Below, in pieces: positions 1 through 6,562 of a stretch of 23,363 bases of DNA. Position 1 is the stretch's first letter. Each line of letters starts with the position of its first letter. The notes under the pieces were generated by a model that ran no database searches, was not told the origin of the DNA, and saw only the letters and a list, made by a program, of their open reading frames with translations. The translations under genes were made by a program, and so were the position numbers. This DNA is from Bacteroidota bacterium (GTDB lineage: Bacteria > Bacteroidota > Bacteroidia > NS11-12g > UBA955). The stretch is taken from contig JAGWYC010000003.1 in NCBI GenBank assembly GCA_018969565.1, positions 1-23,363 of the forward strand, written 5' to 3'.

Positions 1-1262
1 GCTATGCCTCCGATGGATGTACCGCCTGCGGTAATGCGCATTCGTTCGGCAATTCCTGTTGCGCCACCTGTAGTAAAGGCTATGGAATCGGCTGCGTTCA
101 ATACCAGTGAACCGCTGTTTCCATTGCTGAGGATGCCCAAGTCTTTACCCGGCCAGCCAAGCACCGATCCTGAAGCGGAAGAACCATATCGAAACATGTC
201 GAAATAGCCGCCGGTGCTCCCCAGTCGCACCCCGGAATAAGCAGTTGCCGCACCGGAACGTGCCCTGATTTCAGCATTTCCTGTAGATTGATATACATCC
301 AATACTGAGGCCGGGGCTGTAGTCCCAATGCCCACATTACCGCTGTTGTTGTTGCTGATGTTGTTTCCATTGGCTGTCCATACGCTGTTGATGGCACCGC
401 TGCTGATGGTAATTCCGTTGCCGCCGGTCAAAACGGTATTATTATCGGTGGAAGGAACCCAGTTGGTGCCGTTCCATTTCAACACCTGTCCATTGGCGGC
501 GCCTTCCTGTGTGAGTTGTGAGGGTGCCAGACTGCTGATTCCCACGGAAGCAGGAACCCAGTTGCTGCCGTTCCATTTTAAGTATTGTCCGTTGGCTGCG
601 CCGTCCTGTGTGAGTTGTGAAGGGGCGATGCTGCTTGGTCCATCATTGGAAGGAACCCAGTTGGTGCCATTCCAGCGAATAATTTGTCCGTTGGTGGCGG
701 TTCCCTGCTCCAGTTGGGTGAGCGCCACGGTGCCTGAAGTGCCGCCCGCGCTGCCCGGTGCCCAGGCGCTGCCATTCCACTTCAACACCTGGCCATTGGA
801 GGCTCCGCCCGCCTGTATCTGCCCTGGCGTAATGCTGGCTGAGGGCGACAAAGCTCCTGCTGTTCCCGCATAATTGCTGTAGGGCACAGACATTAGTTGG
901 GCGTTGCTGATTTCTGAATACGCAGAACCGCCCGCGGGATCGGCTTCTACTTGAAGAAATTTCACCCCGGTACTCCATTGTATCCCCGTAGGATATGCCC
1001 CTTGTGTCAGGCTGCCTGCGCCAACAATACAGGCAATCATCCCCTGCCCGTTGGTTGTTTTATTATGCGTTTCCTGAAAAACAATCGTTCCGGCAACACC
1101 GCCATCGCGAATGGTGAAACGCAGGCTGACATTCTGATTGGCCAGTGCCGCGCCTGTGTTATTGCGCAGTGCTGCCTGATAATTAAACCCGTTTGGCGCC
1201 TGTGCCCAAAGGTTTAAACCGGAAGCGAACAAGGCAATGAAGGTAGCAAGTCTTGTTTTCAT
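1..1262 (-). CDS. Tail-fibre-like repeat surface protein, partial (3' end missing)
   Basis: An open frame runs without a stop from an ATG at 1262 to the left edge (420 complete codons), so the C-terminus lies outside. It begins with a Sec signal peptide (MKTRLATFIALFASGLNLWA, cut probably after AQA). Next comes the N-terminal domain common in Bacteroidota secreted proteins: FNYQAALRN near residue 26, a predicted beta-sandwich, ending at the typical LMSVPYSNYA near residue 130. Four imperfect 28-35 residue repeats follow (residues about 144-272), each with a NGQ(V/Y/I)(L/I)(K/R)WNG(S/T)xWxP core. After that is a Gly/Asn/Ser-rich region with NNNSGNVGIGTTAP, which in this family usually precedes the fibre shaft. 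Relatives often end in a Peptidase_S74 (endosialidase chaperone) domain or a T9SS signal; neither can be checked here. The role is probably a cell-surface or extracellular adhesin-like fibre. Family placement is from pattern recognition; no enzymatic function is implied. Confidence 0.82.
   Translation of the reverse strand, partial: MKTRLATFIALFASGLNLWAQAPNGFNYQAALRNNTGAALANQNVSLRFTIRDGGVAGTIVFQETHNKTTNGQGMIACIVGAGSLTQGAYPTGIQWSTGVKFLQVEADPAGGSAYSEISNAQLMSVPYSNYAGTAGALSPSASITPGQIQAGGASNGQVLKWNGSAWAPGSAGGTSGTVALTQLEQGTATNGQIIRWNGTNWVPSNDGPSSIAPSQLTQDGAANGQYLKWNGSNWVPASVGISSLAPSQLTQEGAANGQVLKWNGTNWVPSTDNNTVLTGGNGITISSGAINSVWTANGNNISNNNSGNVGIGTTAPASVLDVYQSTGNAEIRARSGAATAYSGVRLGSTGGYFDMFRYGSSASGSVLGWPGKDLGILSNGNSGSLVLNAADSIAFTTGGATGIAERMRITAGGTSIGGI
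447..833 (-). repeat. Four tandem degenerate ~99-nt coding repeats
   Basis: This region encodes four consecutive repeat units of 35, 33, 33 and 28 residues in the tail-fibre-like protein. Shared features are (A/T)xxQLxQxxAxNGQ followed by WNGxxWxP. The last two units share long identical DNA stretches (CAACTCACACAGGA and CAACTGGGTTCCT), while the first is the most diverged, suggesting recent duplication at the C-terminal side. Confidence 0.8.
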
Positions 1263-1343
1263 GTTGTGAATTAAATTCAATTTTAAGGAAAAGACCATTG
1301 CCTGTGTCTGACTTACATCATATATGCTATTTCTTTGAATATC

Positions 1344-2258
1344 ATGTATGTAGGTAAAGCAAGTTGCATCCTTGGGCACCTGGGGGTTTTGTTTTTCTTT
1401 GGAAGTCTGACCCTGCGTGCCCAGAATTTACCTGTTCCATCTTCCGGAAGTATCGTGCGCCTGGACAGTCGCTCTTATGCTGACCTGCCTCCCAGAATCG
1501 TGGATGTTTGGCTTCCGCCGCAATACCAACAAAATCCGGAGCAGCGCTTTCCCGTTCTTTACATGAACGATGGGCAAAATCTTTTCGACGGCCGACTTTC
1601 GTTTGGAGGAAAAGAATGGGGTGTGGATGAAACGTTTAAGGACTCGATGCTGCCGCCCTGCATCGTGGTTGGCATCTGGAACAGCCCGCAGCGCCGCAGG
1701 GAATACGGCCCCCAGGCTTGCTACGCCGCCCTTCCAAAGTTTCTCCGCGACAGCATCTGCGCCGAGTTTGGCGGTTTTCCTGTATCTGATACCTATCTGG
1801 CCTTTATTGTAAACAGCCTGAAACCCGAGATTGACCGGCTTTTCCGAACCCTGCCCGACCGGAAACACACCATGGTGGCGGGCTCAAGTTTTGGCGGACT
1901 TATCTCCATGTACGCCCTTTGTGAATATCCTGATGTTTTTGGTGCGGCTGCCTGCATCTCCACCCACTGGCCCGGGTCCATACGTTATGATTATCCCGAA
2001 ATTCCGGAGGCCTTCCTGAACTACCTGGAACGTAAAACCCGTCTTCTGCGTAAAAAGAACAGCAGAATTTACTTTGATTGCGGCAACCGAACCCTGGACA
2101 GTTTATATCCGTCATGGCAGAAAAAAGCAGATCGAATCCTTCAACGGAAACTGGCAGCAGGTCAATGGCAGAGCCTGTTCTTTCCCGAAGCGGAACACAA
2201 TGAGCAATTCTGGCGCAAAAGATTAGCGCAGCCACTGCGGTTCTTGTTGCAGGACTAA
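1344..2258 (+). CDS. Secreted alpha/beta-hydrolase, putative esterase (enterochelin-esterase-like)
   Basis: A 304-residue protein of the putative esterase family (PF00756, Fes/EstD-like alpha/beta-hydrolases), expected to hydrolyse an ester in the periplasm or outside the cell; the substrate cannot be told. Visible features are an N-terminal hydrophobic segment ending in LTLRAQ (signal peptide), the early YMNDGQNLFD motif typical of the family, the nucleophile elbow GSSFGG with Ser182, and a C-terminal AEHNEQFW carrying the likely catalytic His285. The acid residue is less certain (perhaps in FDCGNRTLD). The frame extends to a TTG at 1335, but the ATG at 1344 gives a better signal peptide and lies 6 nt after a TTTCTTTG box. 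It is divergent from the tail-fibre-like gene and followed after 54 nt by a small secreted protein gene. Confidence 0.85.
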   Translation: MYVGKASCILGHLGVLFFFGSLTLRAQNLPVPSSGSIVRLDSRSYADLPPRIVDVWLPPQYQQNPEQRFPVLYMNDGQNLFDGRLSFGGKEWGVDETFKDSMLPPCIVVGIWNSPQRRREYGPQACYAALPKFLRDSICAEFGGFPVSDTYLAFIVNSLKPEIDRLFRTLPDRKHTMVAGSSFGGLISMYALCEYPDVFGAAACISTHWPGSIRYDYPEIPEAFLNYLERKTRLLRKKNSRIYFDCGNRTLDSLYPSWQKKADRILQRKLAAGQWQSLFFPEAEHNEQFWRKRLAQPLRFLLQD

Positions 2259-2261
2259 TAC

Positions 2262-2282
2262 CGGAATACCGGCCCTATTCCG
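2262..2282. terminator. Hairpin after the esterase gene, possible terminator
   Basis: A perfect 7-bp inverted repeat (CGGAATA / TATTCCG) with a 7-nt loop begins 4 nt after the esterase stop codon. There is no T-tract behind it, so intrinsic termination is uncertain; it may only stabilise the mRNA 3' end. Confidence 0.35.
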
Positions 2283-2300
2283 CGTTAACTGAGATTCTCT

Positions 2301-2308
2301 TATTATTG
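2301..2308 (+). promoter_or_regulatory. -7-like box upstream of the 2313 gene
   Basis: TATTATTG matches five of the six fixed positions of the Bacteroidota -7 consensus TAnnTTTG. It ends only 4 nt before the ATG at 2313, so the transcript would be leaderless or nearly so. No clear -33 TTTG is visible. Confidence 0.35.
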
Positions 2309-2312
2309 CCTT

Positions 2313-2876
2313 ATGAAGAAAATGCTCCCCTTAGTGGTTTTATGGCTGCTTCCTTACACAGCTTTTTGTCAGGATGATATCGTACCCCTGGCTGTTCCGC
2401 CCGTGCCTGCAACACCGCAAACTGCGGCACCCAAGTTGAGCATCGAGGCCCGCGCTAAATTGAATGTGGAATGGATGTATAACAATATTCAAGGGCTGGC
2501 AAACGAGCGTATTCAATGTCTGCTTCAATTGAACAGGGCCTTTTTAGACTCTTTTGTTCTTGCGGAAGAAATGGATGCCAACAAACGCCTGAAGGCGCAG
2601 GAACGCGCGGTAGCACAGCGTGAAGGAGCTTTGAACGAATGTTTGGGTAAAAGTGCTTATGAAGTATTAAAAGAACTTCGCGAGAAGAACAATTACAAAC
2701 CCGGAAGTCCGGCACAGGCAGCGGTAGCAAATGGTCACGCAGTACAAACGAATCCGGCACCGACGACTAAAAAAGGCAAGAATACCCCGGCTGCAACGCC
2801 CTCAGCCGCGCCATCCACTGCAACGGTGCCTCCGATGGCACTGAGTGACCAACTCGAAGGGGAACAACAACCCTGA
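2313..2876 (+). CDS. Small secreted protein of unknown function
   Basis: A 187-residue protein with a clear signal peptide (MKKMLPLVVLWLLPYTAFCQ), so probably periplasmic or exported. The residues after the cut form a short Pro/Ala-rich linker. A charged, mainly helical segment follows (about residues 42-130) with an ANERIQCLLQLNRAFLDSF stretch. The C-terminal third is low-complexity Ala/Pro/Thr-rich (about residues 131-180). The helical part faintly recalls Spy/CpxP-type periplasmic proteins, where a helix counts reacting residues before LNRxF, but the diagnostic LTxxQ motif is not seen, so no family is assigned. It reads in the same direction as the esterase, and its ATG directly follows a -7-like box. 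The Ala/Pro tail could be a cell-wall spacer or simply disordered. Confidence 0.72.
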   Translation: MKKMLPLVVLWLLPYTAFCQDDIVPLAVPPVPATPQTAAPKLSIEARAKLNVEWMYNNIQGLANERIQCLLQLNRAFLDSFVLAEEMDANKRLKAQERAVAQREGALNECLGKSAYEVLKELREKNNYKPGSPAQAAVANGHAVQTNPAPTTKKGKNTPAATPSAAPSTATVPPMALSDQLEGEQQP

Positions 2877-2895
2877 GGGATTTCCTGCGAATGAA

Positions 2896-2911
2896 CAGGG
2901 ATCATTCCCTG
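2896..2911. terminator. Hairpin between convergent genes, possible bidirectional terminator
   Basis: CAGGGA-TCAT-TCCCTG is a perfect 6-bp stem with a tetraloop, in the 47-nt gap between two convergent genes. The position fits a shared terminator, but neither strand shows a T-tract. Confidence 0.35.
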
Positions 2912-2923
2912 ACCGAGCAATAC

Positions 2924-3376
2924 TTATGACGCGCGATTCCCGCTTCGGAAGGCCTGTTCATAGCAACTGACCCATTCCTCAGGAGTCATTTTGCTGCATA
3001 ATAAACCAATAAGCTCCAAGGGCATTTGATTGTATTTCTTTAAGCGTATGCAGCTTTTGCCCATATCCGGCTTGCGTTTAAATTGGGCCTGATAGGCTTC
3101 AGTAAACCAGTCGAGCAGGTCTTTCCGTGCATAAACACCCATGTGATAAAGGGCCAGATGGCTTTTCTGCGCGGCAATGGTGATGAAAGGTAAAGGCTGC
3201 TTTGGGTCGCAGTGATAACCCAGCGGATAGGTTTCCAGCGGCACCGAGAAATTGATGCCGTAAGGCCCTTCGTGTTCGATAAATCCGGGAGGCAAATGAT
3301 CCTTCACCGTTTGATACAGGGAAAGAAAAGCCTCCTGGCGCTCTAGGTCAACTTGTTCGAAATAAGCGTATTCCAT
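2924..3376 (-). CDS. DUF1801 domain-containing protein
   Basis: A 150-residue cytoplasmic protein of the DUF1801 family (PF08818, YdhG-like fold). Recognisable blocks are LPFITIAAQKSHLALYHMGV (about residues 83-102), then LLDWFTEAY, and the strongly conserved KPDMGKSCIRLKK, ending with the MTPEEWV segment. Family members are small stand-alone proteins; a related iron-chaperone annotation exists for the frataxin-like Fra/YdhG subgroup, but nothing here proves that role. It has no signal peptide and is a single-gene unit: 98 nt separate it from the upstream lipid kinase gene, and it has its own -7-like box 7 nt before the ATG. Confidence 0.85.
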   Translation of the reverse strand: MEYAYFEQVDLERQEAFLSLYQTVKDHLPPGFIEHEGPYGINFSVPLETYPLGYHCDPKQPLPFITIAAQKSHLALYHMGVYARKDLLDWFTEAYQAQFKRKPDMGKSCIRLKKYNQMPLELIGLLCSKMTPEEWVSCYEQAFRSGNRAS

Positions 3377-3383
3377 ACCCTGC

Positions 3384-3391
3384 GAAAGTTA
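3384..3391 (-). promoter_or_regulatory. -7-like box upstream of the DUF1801 gene
   Basis: Read on the minus strand this is TAACTTTC, five of six fixed positions of TAnnTTTG, with 7 nt to the ATG at 3376. No good -33 element is seen. Confidence 0.35.
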
Positions 3392-3474
3392 GTTGCGTTC
3401 CTTTAATGTATCGTTATGCTCTTGAAAAGTAGCTTACATACCTTCAGGTTCCCCGGTACACTCTTCTTGATCAA

Positions 3475-4362
3475 TTATAAATAATCCATTCCCCATCCTC
3501 TACCCAAACACCTGATACTGCCTGCTTTTTCCAGGATGAAGGTAGTCCCTTCCGTGGGTTCCCCATCGGTATGGACTTTCAGTGTTTGTGTGCTGTGCAG
3601 TTCCAGTTTCTCCGTTTGGAAGTAGCGGGTAACGCGCAGTTTTACATGCGCACCACTGCGCACCAGCAGTACATATAATAAGCGCTGAATGATGTTGATT
3701 TTGCCAATGAGCAATACATCCATTTCGCCGTCATCCAGCTTGGCCTGCGGCCAAAGTTTGTAGCCGCCGCCGGCAAAGAGGCCATTTCCCACCGAAGCCA
3801 TGAATAAGGGACCGTTCCATACTTCTTCCCCATTTGCCAGAACCCGGGCTGTGAACGCTTTTGCCGTAAAAATATGCCTGGCCACGGTGAGGCTATATCG
3901 AAGCGGTGAAGGAAAGAGACGGGCCAGCGAAGCCGCCCTGTGAGCAACCATACCGTCAAAGCCCATTCCGCAGGCTTCCAGGAAGCGGTGCTTGTTCACC
4001 TTCCAGACATCCATACTTCTGGTTTTGCCAAGGTTCAATGCGTCCTGTAGTTGCCGGGCCGGATTCAACGTGCGGTGCAGCATGCGCACGAGGTCATTTC
4101 CGGAGCCGGCTGAAATGGGCAGCAATACTATATCATCGCGCAAAGGCAGTTGATTGATCAGGTAATTAAAGGTTCCATCTCCGCCAATAGCTATGATGGT
4201 GCAGGGACCTTCCTCAGCAAAACGGGCCGCATCTGCAGCCCGTTCCGTTGAGGTATAAGTAAGGTGTTCTTTTTCGAGCATCTGGCACACCAAACGATGT
4301 ACCTTTACGGATCTGCCGCCGCCTGCCTTGGGATTCCAATAAACCAGCAGCCTGTCCAGCAT
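3475..4362 (-). CDS. Diacylglycerol kinase-family lipid kinase (YegS/BmrU type)
   Basis: A 295-residue soluble lipid kinase of the DAGK catalytic-domain family (PF00781), predicted to phosphorylate a lipid such as diacylglycerol or another membrane lipid using ATP. The start is MLDRLLVYWNPKAGGG, the usual N-terminal NPxxG region. The nucleotide-binding GGDGT motif is at residues 60-64, followed by ISAGSGNDLVRML (the P-G-T/S-GND block). The C-terminal beta-sandwich contains DGEMDVLLI and HTDGEPT, both typical. Length is normal. It starts 8 nt after the rny stop and is probably cotranscribed with rny and zapA. The true lipid substrate is unknown for most bacterial YegS/BmrU proteins. Confidence 0.9.
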   Translation of the reverse strand: MLDRLLVYWNPKAGGGRSVKVHRLVCQMLEKEHLTYTSTERAADAARFAEEGPCTIIAIGGDGTFNYLINQLPLRDDIVLLPISAGSGNDLVRMLHRTLNPARQLQDALNLGKTRSMDVWKVNKHRFLEACGMGFDGMVAHRAASLARLFPSPLRYSLTVARHIFTAKAFTARVLANGEEVWNGPLFMASVGNGLFAGGGYKLWPQAKLDDGEMDVLLIGKINIIQRLLYVLLVRSGAHVKLRVTRYFQTEKLELHSTQTLKVHTDGEPTEGTTFILEKAGSIRCLGRGWGMDYL

Positions 4363-4370
4363 ATCCGGGA

Positions 4371-5918
4371 TTATTTGGCGAAGCCTACGGAGCGTTTTTC
4401 CCGAATCACCGTAATCTTAATCTGTCCGGGGAACTTCATCTCCTTGGTAATGCGCTGCGAGAGGTCGAACGCGATGGTGTCGGCCTGCTCGTCTGTTACC
4501 TTATCGGCATTCAGGATAACACGCAGCTCGCGACCGGCCTGGATGGCGAAGGAGCTTTCCACACCGGGATAACCGAGGGCCATGGTTTCCATGTCGCTGA
4601 TGCGCTTCATATAAGATTCATCGGCGCGGCGGGCACCGGGGCGGGATCCGCTGATGGCGTCGCAGGCCTGCACGATGGGCGCGATGAGGGTCTTCATCTC
4701 AATTTCATCGTGGTGCGCGCCTACAGCGTTGCAGATATCGGCATGTTCGCCGTATTTCTCACACAGTTTCATGCTGAGCAGGGCATGCGGTGTTTCTTCA
4801 TCGAAATCAGGCACTTTGCCGATGTCATGCAGCAGTCCGGCGCGCTTGGCCATCTTGGGATTCAGGCCCATTTCGGCGGCCATGGTGGCGCAAAGACGGG
4901 CCACCTCGCGGCTGTGTTTCAGCAGGTTTTGTCCGTAAGAAGCGCGGAAACGCATGCGGCCCACGTAGCGAATCAATTCCGGATGCAGGCCGGTGATGCC
5001 TAGGTCAATCACGGTGCGCTCGCCCCAGGCCAGCACTTCTTCTTCAATTTCACGACGGGTTTTCTCTACCACTTCTTCAATACGGGCAGGGTGTACACGA
5101 CCATCGGCGATGAGGCGTTGCAGCGCCAGACGGGCCACCTCACGACGCACACTGTCAAAACAGCTCAGCATCACCATTTCCGGGGTATCATCAATGACAA
5201 TTTCAACGCCGGTAGCTGCTTCAAAGGCTTTAATGTTCCTGCCTTCGCGACCGATGATACGTCCCTTGATTTCATCATTCTCAATGGGTACCGCTGTGAC
5301 GGTATTGTCAATAGCCTCTTCTGCGGCCGTGCGCTGAATGGTTTGCAGCACAATGCGTTTGGCGTCGCGGGTAGCGCTCACCTTAGCCTCATCGAGGATA
5401 TTCTTAGCCAGTTGCAGGGCTTCTGTTTGGGAGTTGGCTCGGATGGTTTCCAGCATTTGCTCCTTGGCTTCTTCCTGGGTCAGGCCGGCAATCTTCTCCA
5501 GCGCTTTGATTTGTTGTTCCCGCTGGGTTTCCAGTTCCTGACGTTTCAGGGCCAGGGCATCGGTTTGCTGGTTGAGCTTCTGCTTCAGTTTTTCCGCTTC
5601 TTCTTCTTTGGATTTGGCATTCTGGATACGCTGATCCAGGCTTTGCTCCTTCTGCTTCATCCTGTTTTCTGCGGAAGCGATTTCCTGATTGCGGCGGTTC
5701 ACTTCTTTTTCGTGCTCGGCCTTCAGTTGCAGGAATTTCTCTTTTGCTTCGAGGATGCGGTCTTTTTTAATGTTTTCAGCCTGTTGAGTGGCTTCGCGGA
5801 TGATTTGTTGGGCTTGATTTTCGCTTTTTTTCGTTTGCAACAGGTTGGAGATTATGAACCCCAACCCACCTCCGGCGATAAGCCCGATGGCGGCAAATAA
5901 GATGATTTGTACAGTCAT
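4371..5918 (-). CDS. rny: Ribonuclease Y
   Basis: A 515-residue membrane-anchored endoribonuclease that starts mRNA decay. Order of parts: an N-terminal transmembrane helix (residues 4-25), a long Glu/Lys/Gln-rich coiled coil (about 30-190), a KH RNA-binding domain with GRIIGREGRN at 219-228, and the HD metal-dependent phosphohydrolase domain with the catalytic AGLLHDIGK (His364, Asp365), followed by AHHDEIE. Length and order match the family. The Shine-Dalgarno-like AGGAG 8 nt upstream supports the ATG at 5918. It lies 59 nt behind zapA and 8 nt before the lipid kinase gene, in the order often found in Bacteroidota. Confidence 0.97.
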   Translation of the reverse strand: MTVQIILFAAIGLIAGGGLGFIISNLLQTKKSENQAQQIIREATQQAENIKKDRILEAKEKFLQLKAEHEKEVNRRNQEIASAENRMKQKEQSLDQRIQNAKSKEEEAEKLKQKLNQQTDALALKRQELETQREQQIKALEKIAGLTQEEAKEQMLETIRANSQTEALQLAKNILDEAKVSATRDAKRIVLQTIQRTAAEEAIDNTVTAVPIENDEIKGRIIGREGRNIKAFEAATGVEIVIDDTPEMVMLSCFDSVRREVARLALQRLIADGRVHPARIEEVVEKTRREIEEEVLAWGERTVIDLGITGLHPELIRYVGRMRFRASYGQNLLKHSREVARLCATMAAEMGLNPKMAKRAGLLHDIGKVPDFDEETPHALLSMKLCEKYGEHADICNAVGAHHDEIEMKTLIAPIVQACDAISGSRPGARRADESYMKRISDMETMALGYPGVESSFAIQAGRELRVILNADKVTDEQADTIAFDLSQRITKEMKFPGQIKITVIREKRSVGFAK

Positions 5919-5926
5919 TTTCGTTA

Positions 5927-5931
5927 CTCCT
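5927..5931 (-). promoter_or_regulatory. Shine-Dalgarno site of rny
   Basis: AGGAG on the minus strand, 8 nt before the ATG at 5918. Noted because most other starts in this window lack such a site, as expected for Bacteroidota. Confidence 0.6.
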
Positions 5932-5977
5932 AATTGGTTAATAAAGGATGTAACGACAAGTTAAGCCAAGTTATGGT

Positions 5978-6268
5978 TCAGGCGATGTTCAGCAGCTTTT
6001 CCATGTTACTGACTACCCGTTCCAGGGCCTCATTGCTCTGGTTCTTGCGGATGCTCAGGCGGGCCTGGTCGGTGGCCACATCTAGGGTGACCAGAGCGAG
6101 GGCGTCCTGGTCATCTTTAACGGAATATTGGTTTTTTATCTCTTGCAGTTTGCGCTGCATGAGCATTGCTGCGTGGCGGACATACTCCTCCTCTCTCCTG
6201 GGAATTTTCAGCACGTAGGGCCTTTCTGCCAGTAGGATGCGGATGGGTATGTATTCATCGGGTTCCAT
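5978..6268 (-). CDS. zapA: Cell division protein ZapA
   Basis: A 96-residue FtsZ-ring-associated protein (PF05164) that in other bacteria bundles FtsZ filaments at mid-cell. The N-terminal half has the ZapA globular pattern (IPIRILLAERPYVLKIPRRE, then EEYVRHAAMLMQRKL). The C-terminal half is the long helix that forms the dimer/tetramer coiled coil, with ALVTLDVATDQARL followed by heptad-like ERVVSNMEKLL. Length is typical. It starts 3 nt after the stop of the small coiled-coil gene, so the two are translationally linked neighbours. Confidence 0.92.
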   Translation of the reverse strand: MEPDEYIPIRILLAERPYVLKIPRREEEYVRHAAMLMQRKLQEIKNQYSVKDDQDALALVTLDVATDQARLSIRKNQSNEALERVVSNMEKLLNIA

Positions 6269-6271
6269 ATC

Positions 6272-6562
6272 TTATGCGTTCAGCATGTCGATACATCGGT
6301 CTATCTCCCGTACCAGCTCGTTGATCTTCAATTTTATATCTTTCCGGTCAACGCCTTCCGGTTGTAAAACCTTTGCAAGTTTAAGCAATTTAATTGACTC
6401 TTCCTGCCGGTTTCGTTCTTCCTGCTGTTGTTCTGCCTGTGCTTCAAGTTCCCAGATTCTCTGCCTCGCCTGCTCCAGCTCACGCTGCAAACGACCGCGC
6501 TCAGCGAGCAATCCTTCGATTTGCCGGCCAATGCGTTCCAGTCGTTCCTGAAGCTGTTCCAT
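6272..6562 (-). CDS. Small coiled-coil protein between pheT and zapA, function unknown
   Basis: A 96-residue highly charged protein, almost wholly predicted coiled coil: residues 1-65 are Glu/Gln/Arg-rich with leucines and isoleucines in heptad spacing (LQERLERIGRQIEGLLAERG onward). The C-terminal part (about 70-96) is a conserved-looking DIKLKINELVREIDRCIDML tail. It has no signal peptide or membrane segment. The ATG at 6562 shares one base with the pheT stop (TGATG); a TTG one codon earlier is possible. It ends 3 nt before zapA. Genes of this kind recur at this position in Bacteroidota genomes. The position and shape suggest a partner of ZapA, comparable to the short coiled-coil protein ZapB of enterobacteria, but this is inference: no sequence homology to ZapB is claimed. 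Confidence 0.85.
   Translation of the reverse strand: MEQLQERLERIGRQIEGLLAERGRLQRELEQARQRIWELEAQAEQQQEERNRQEESIKLLKLAKVLQPEGVDRKDIKLKINELVREIDRCIDMLNA

Noticed and set aside
447..833. CRISPR-like array
   Set aside because: The repeats are about 99 nt, in frame and without unique spacers; they are coding repeats of a surface protein.
5091..5900. Plus-strand open frame of 269 codons
   Set aside because: It is antisense to the rny coding sequence, and its Phe/Leu-rich product is the shadow of a Glu/Gln/Lys-rich coiled coil.
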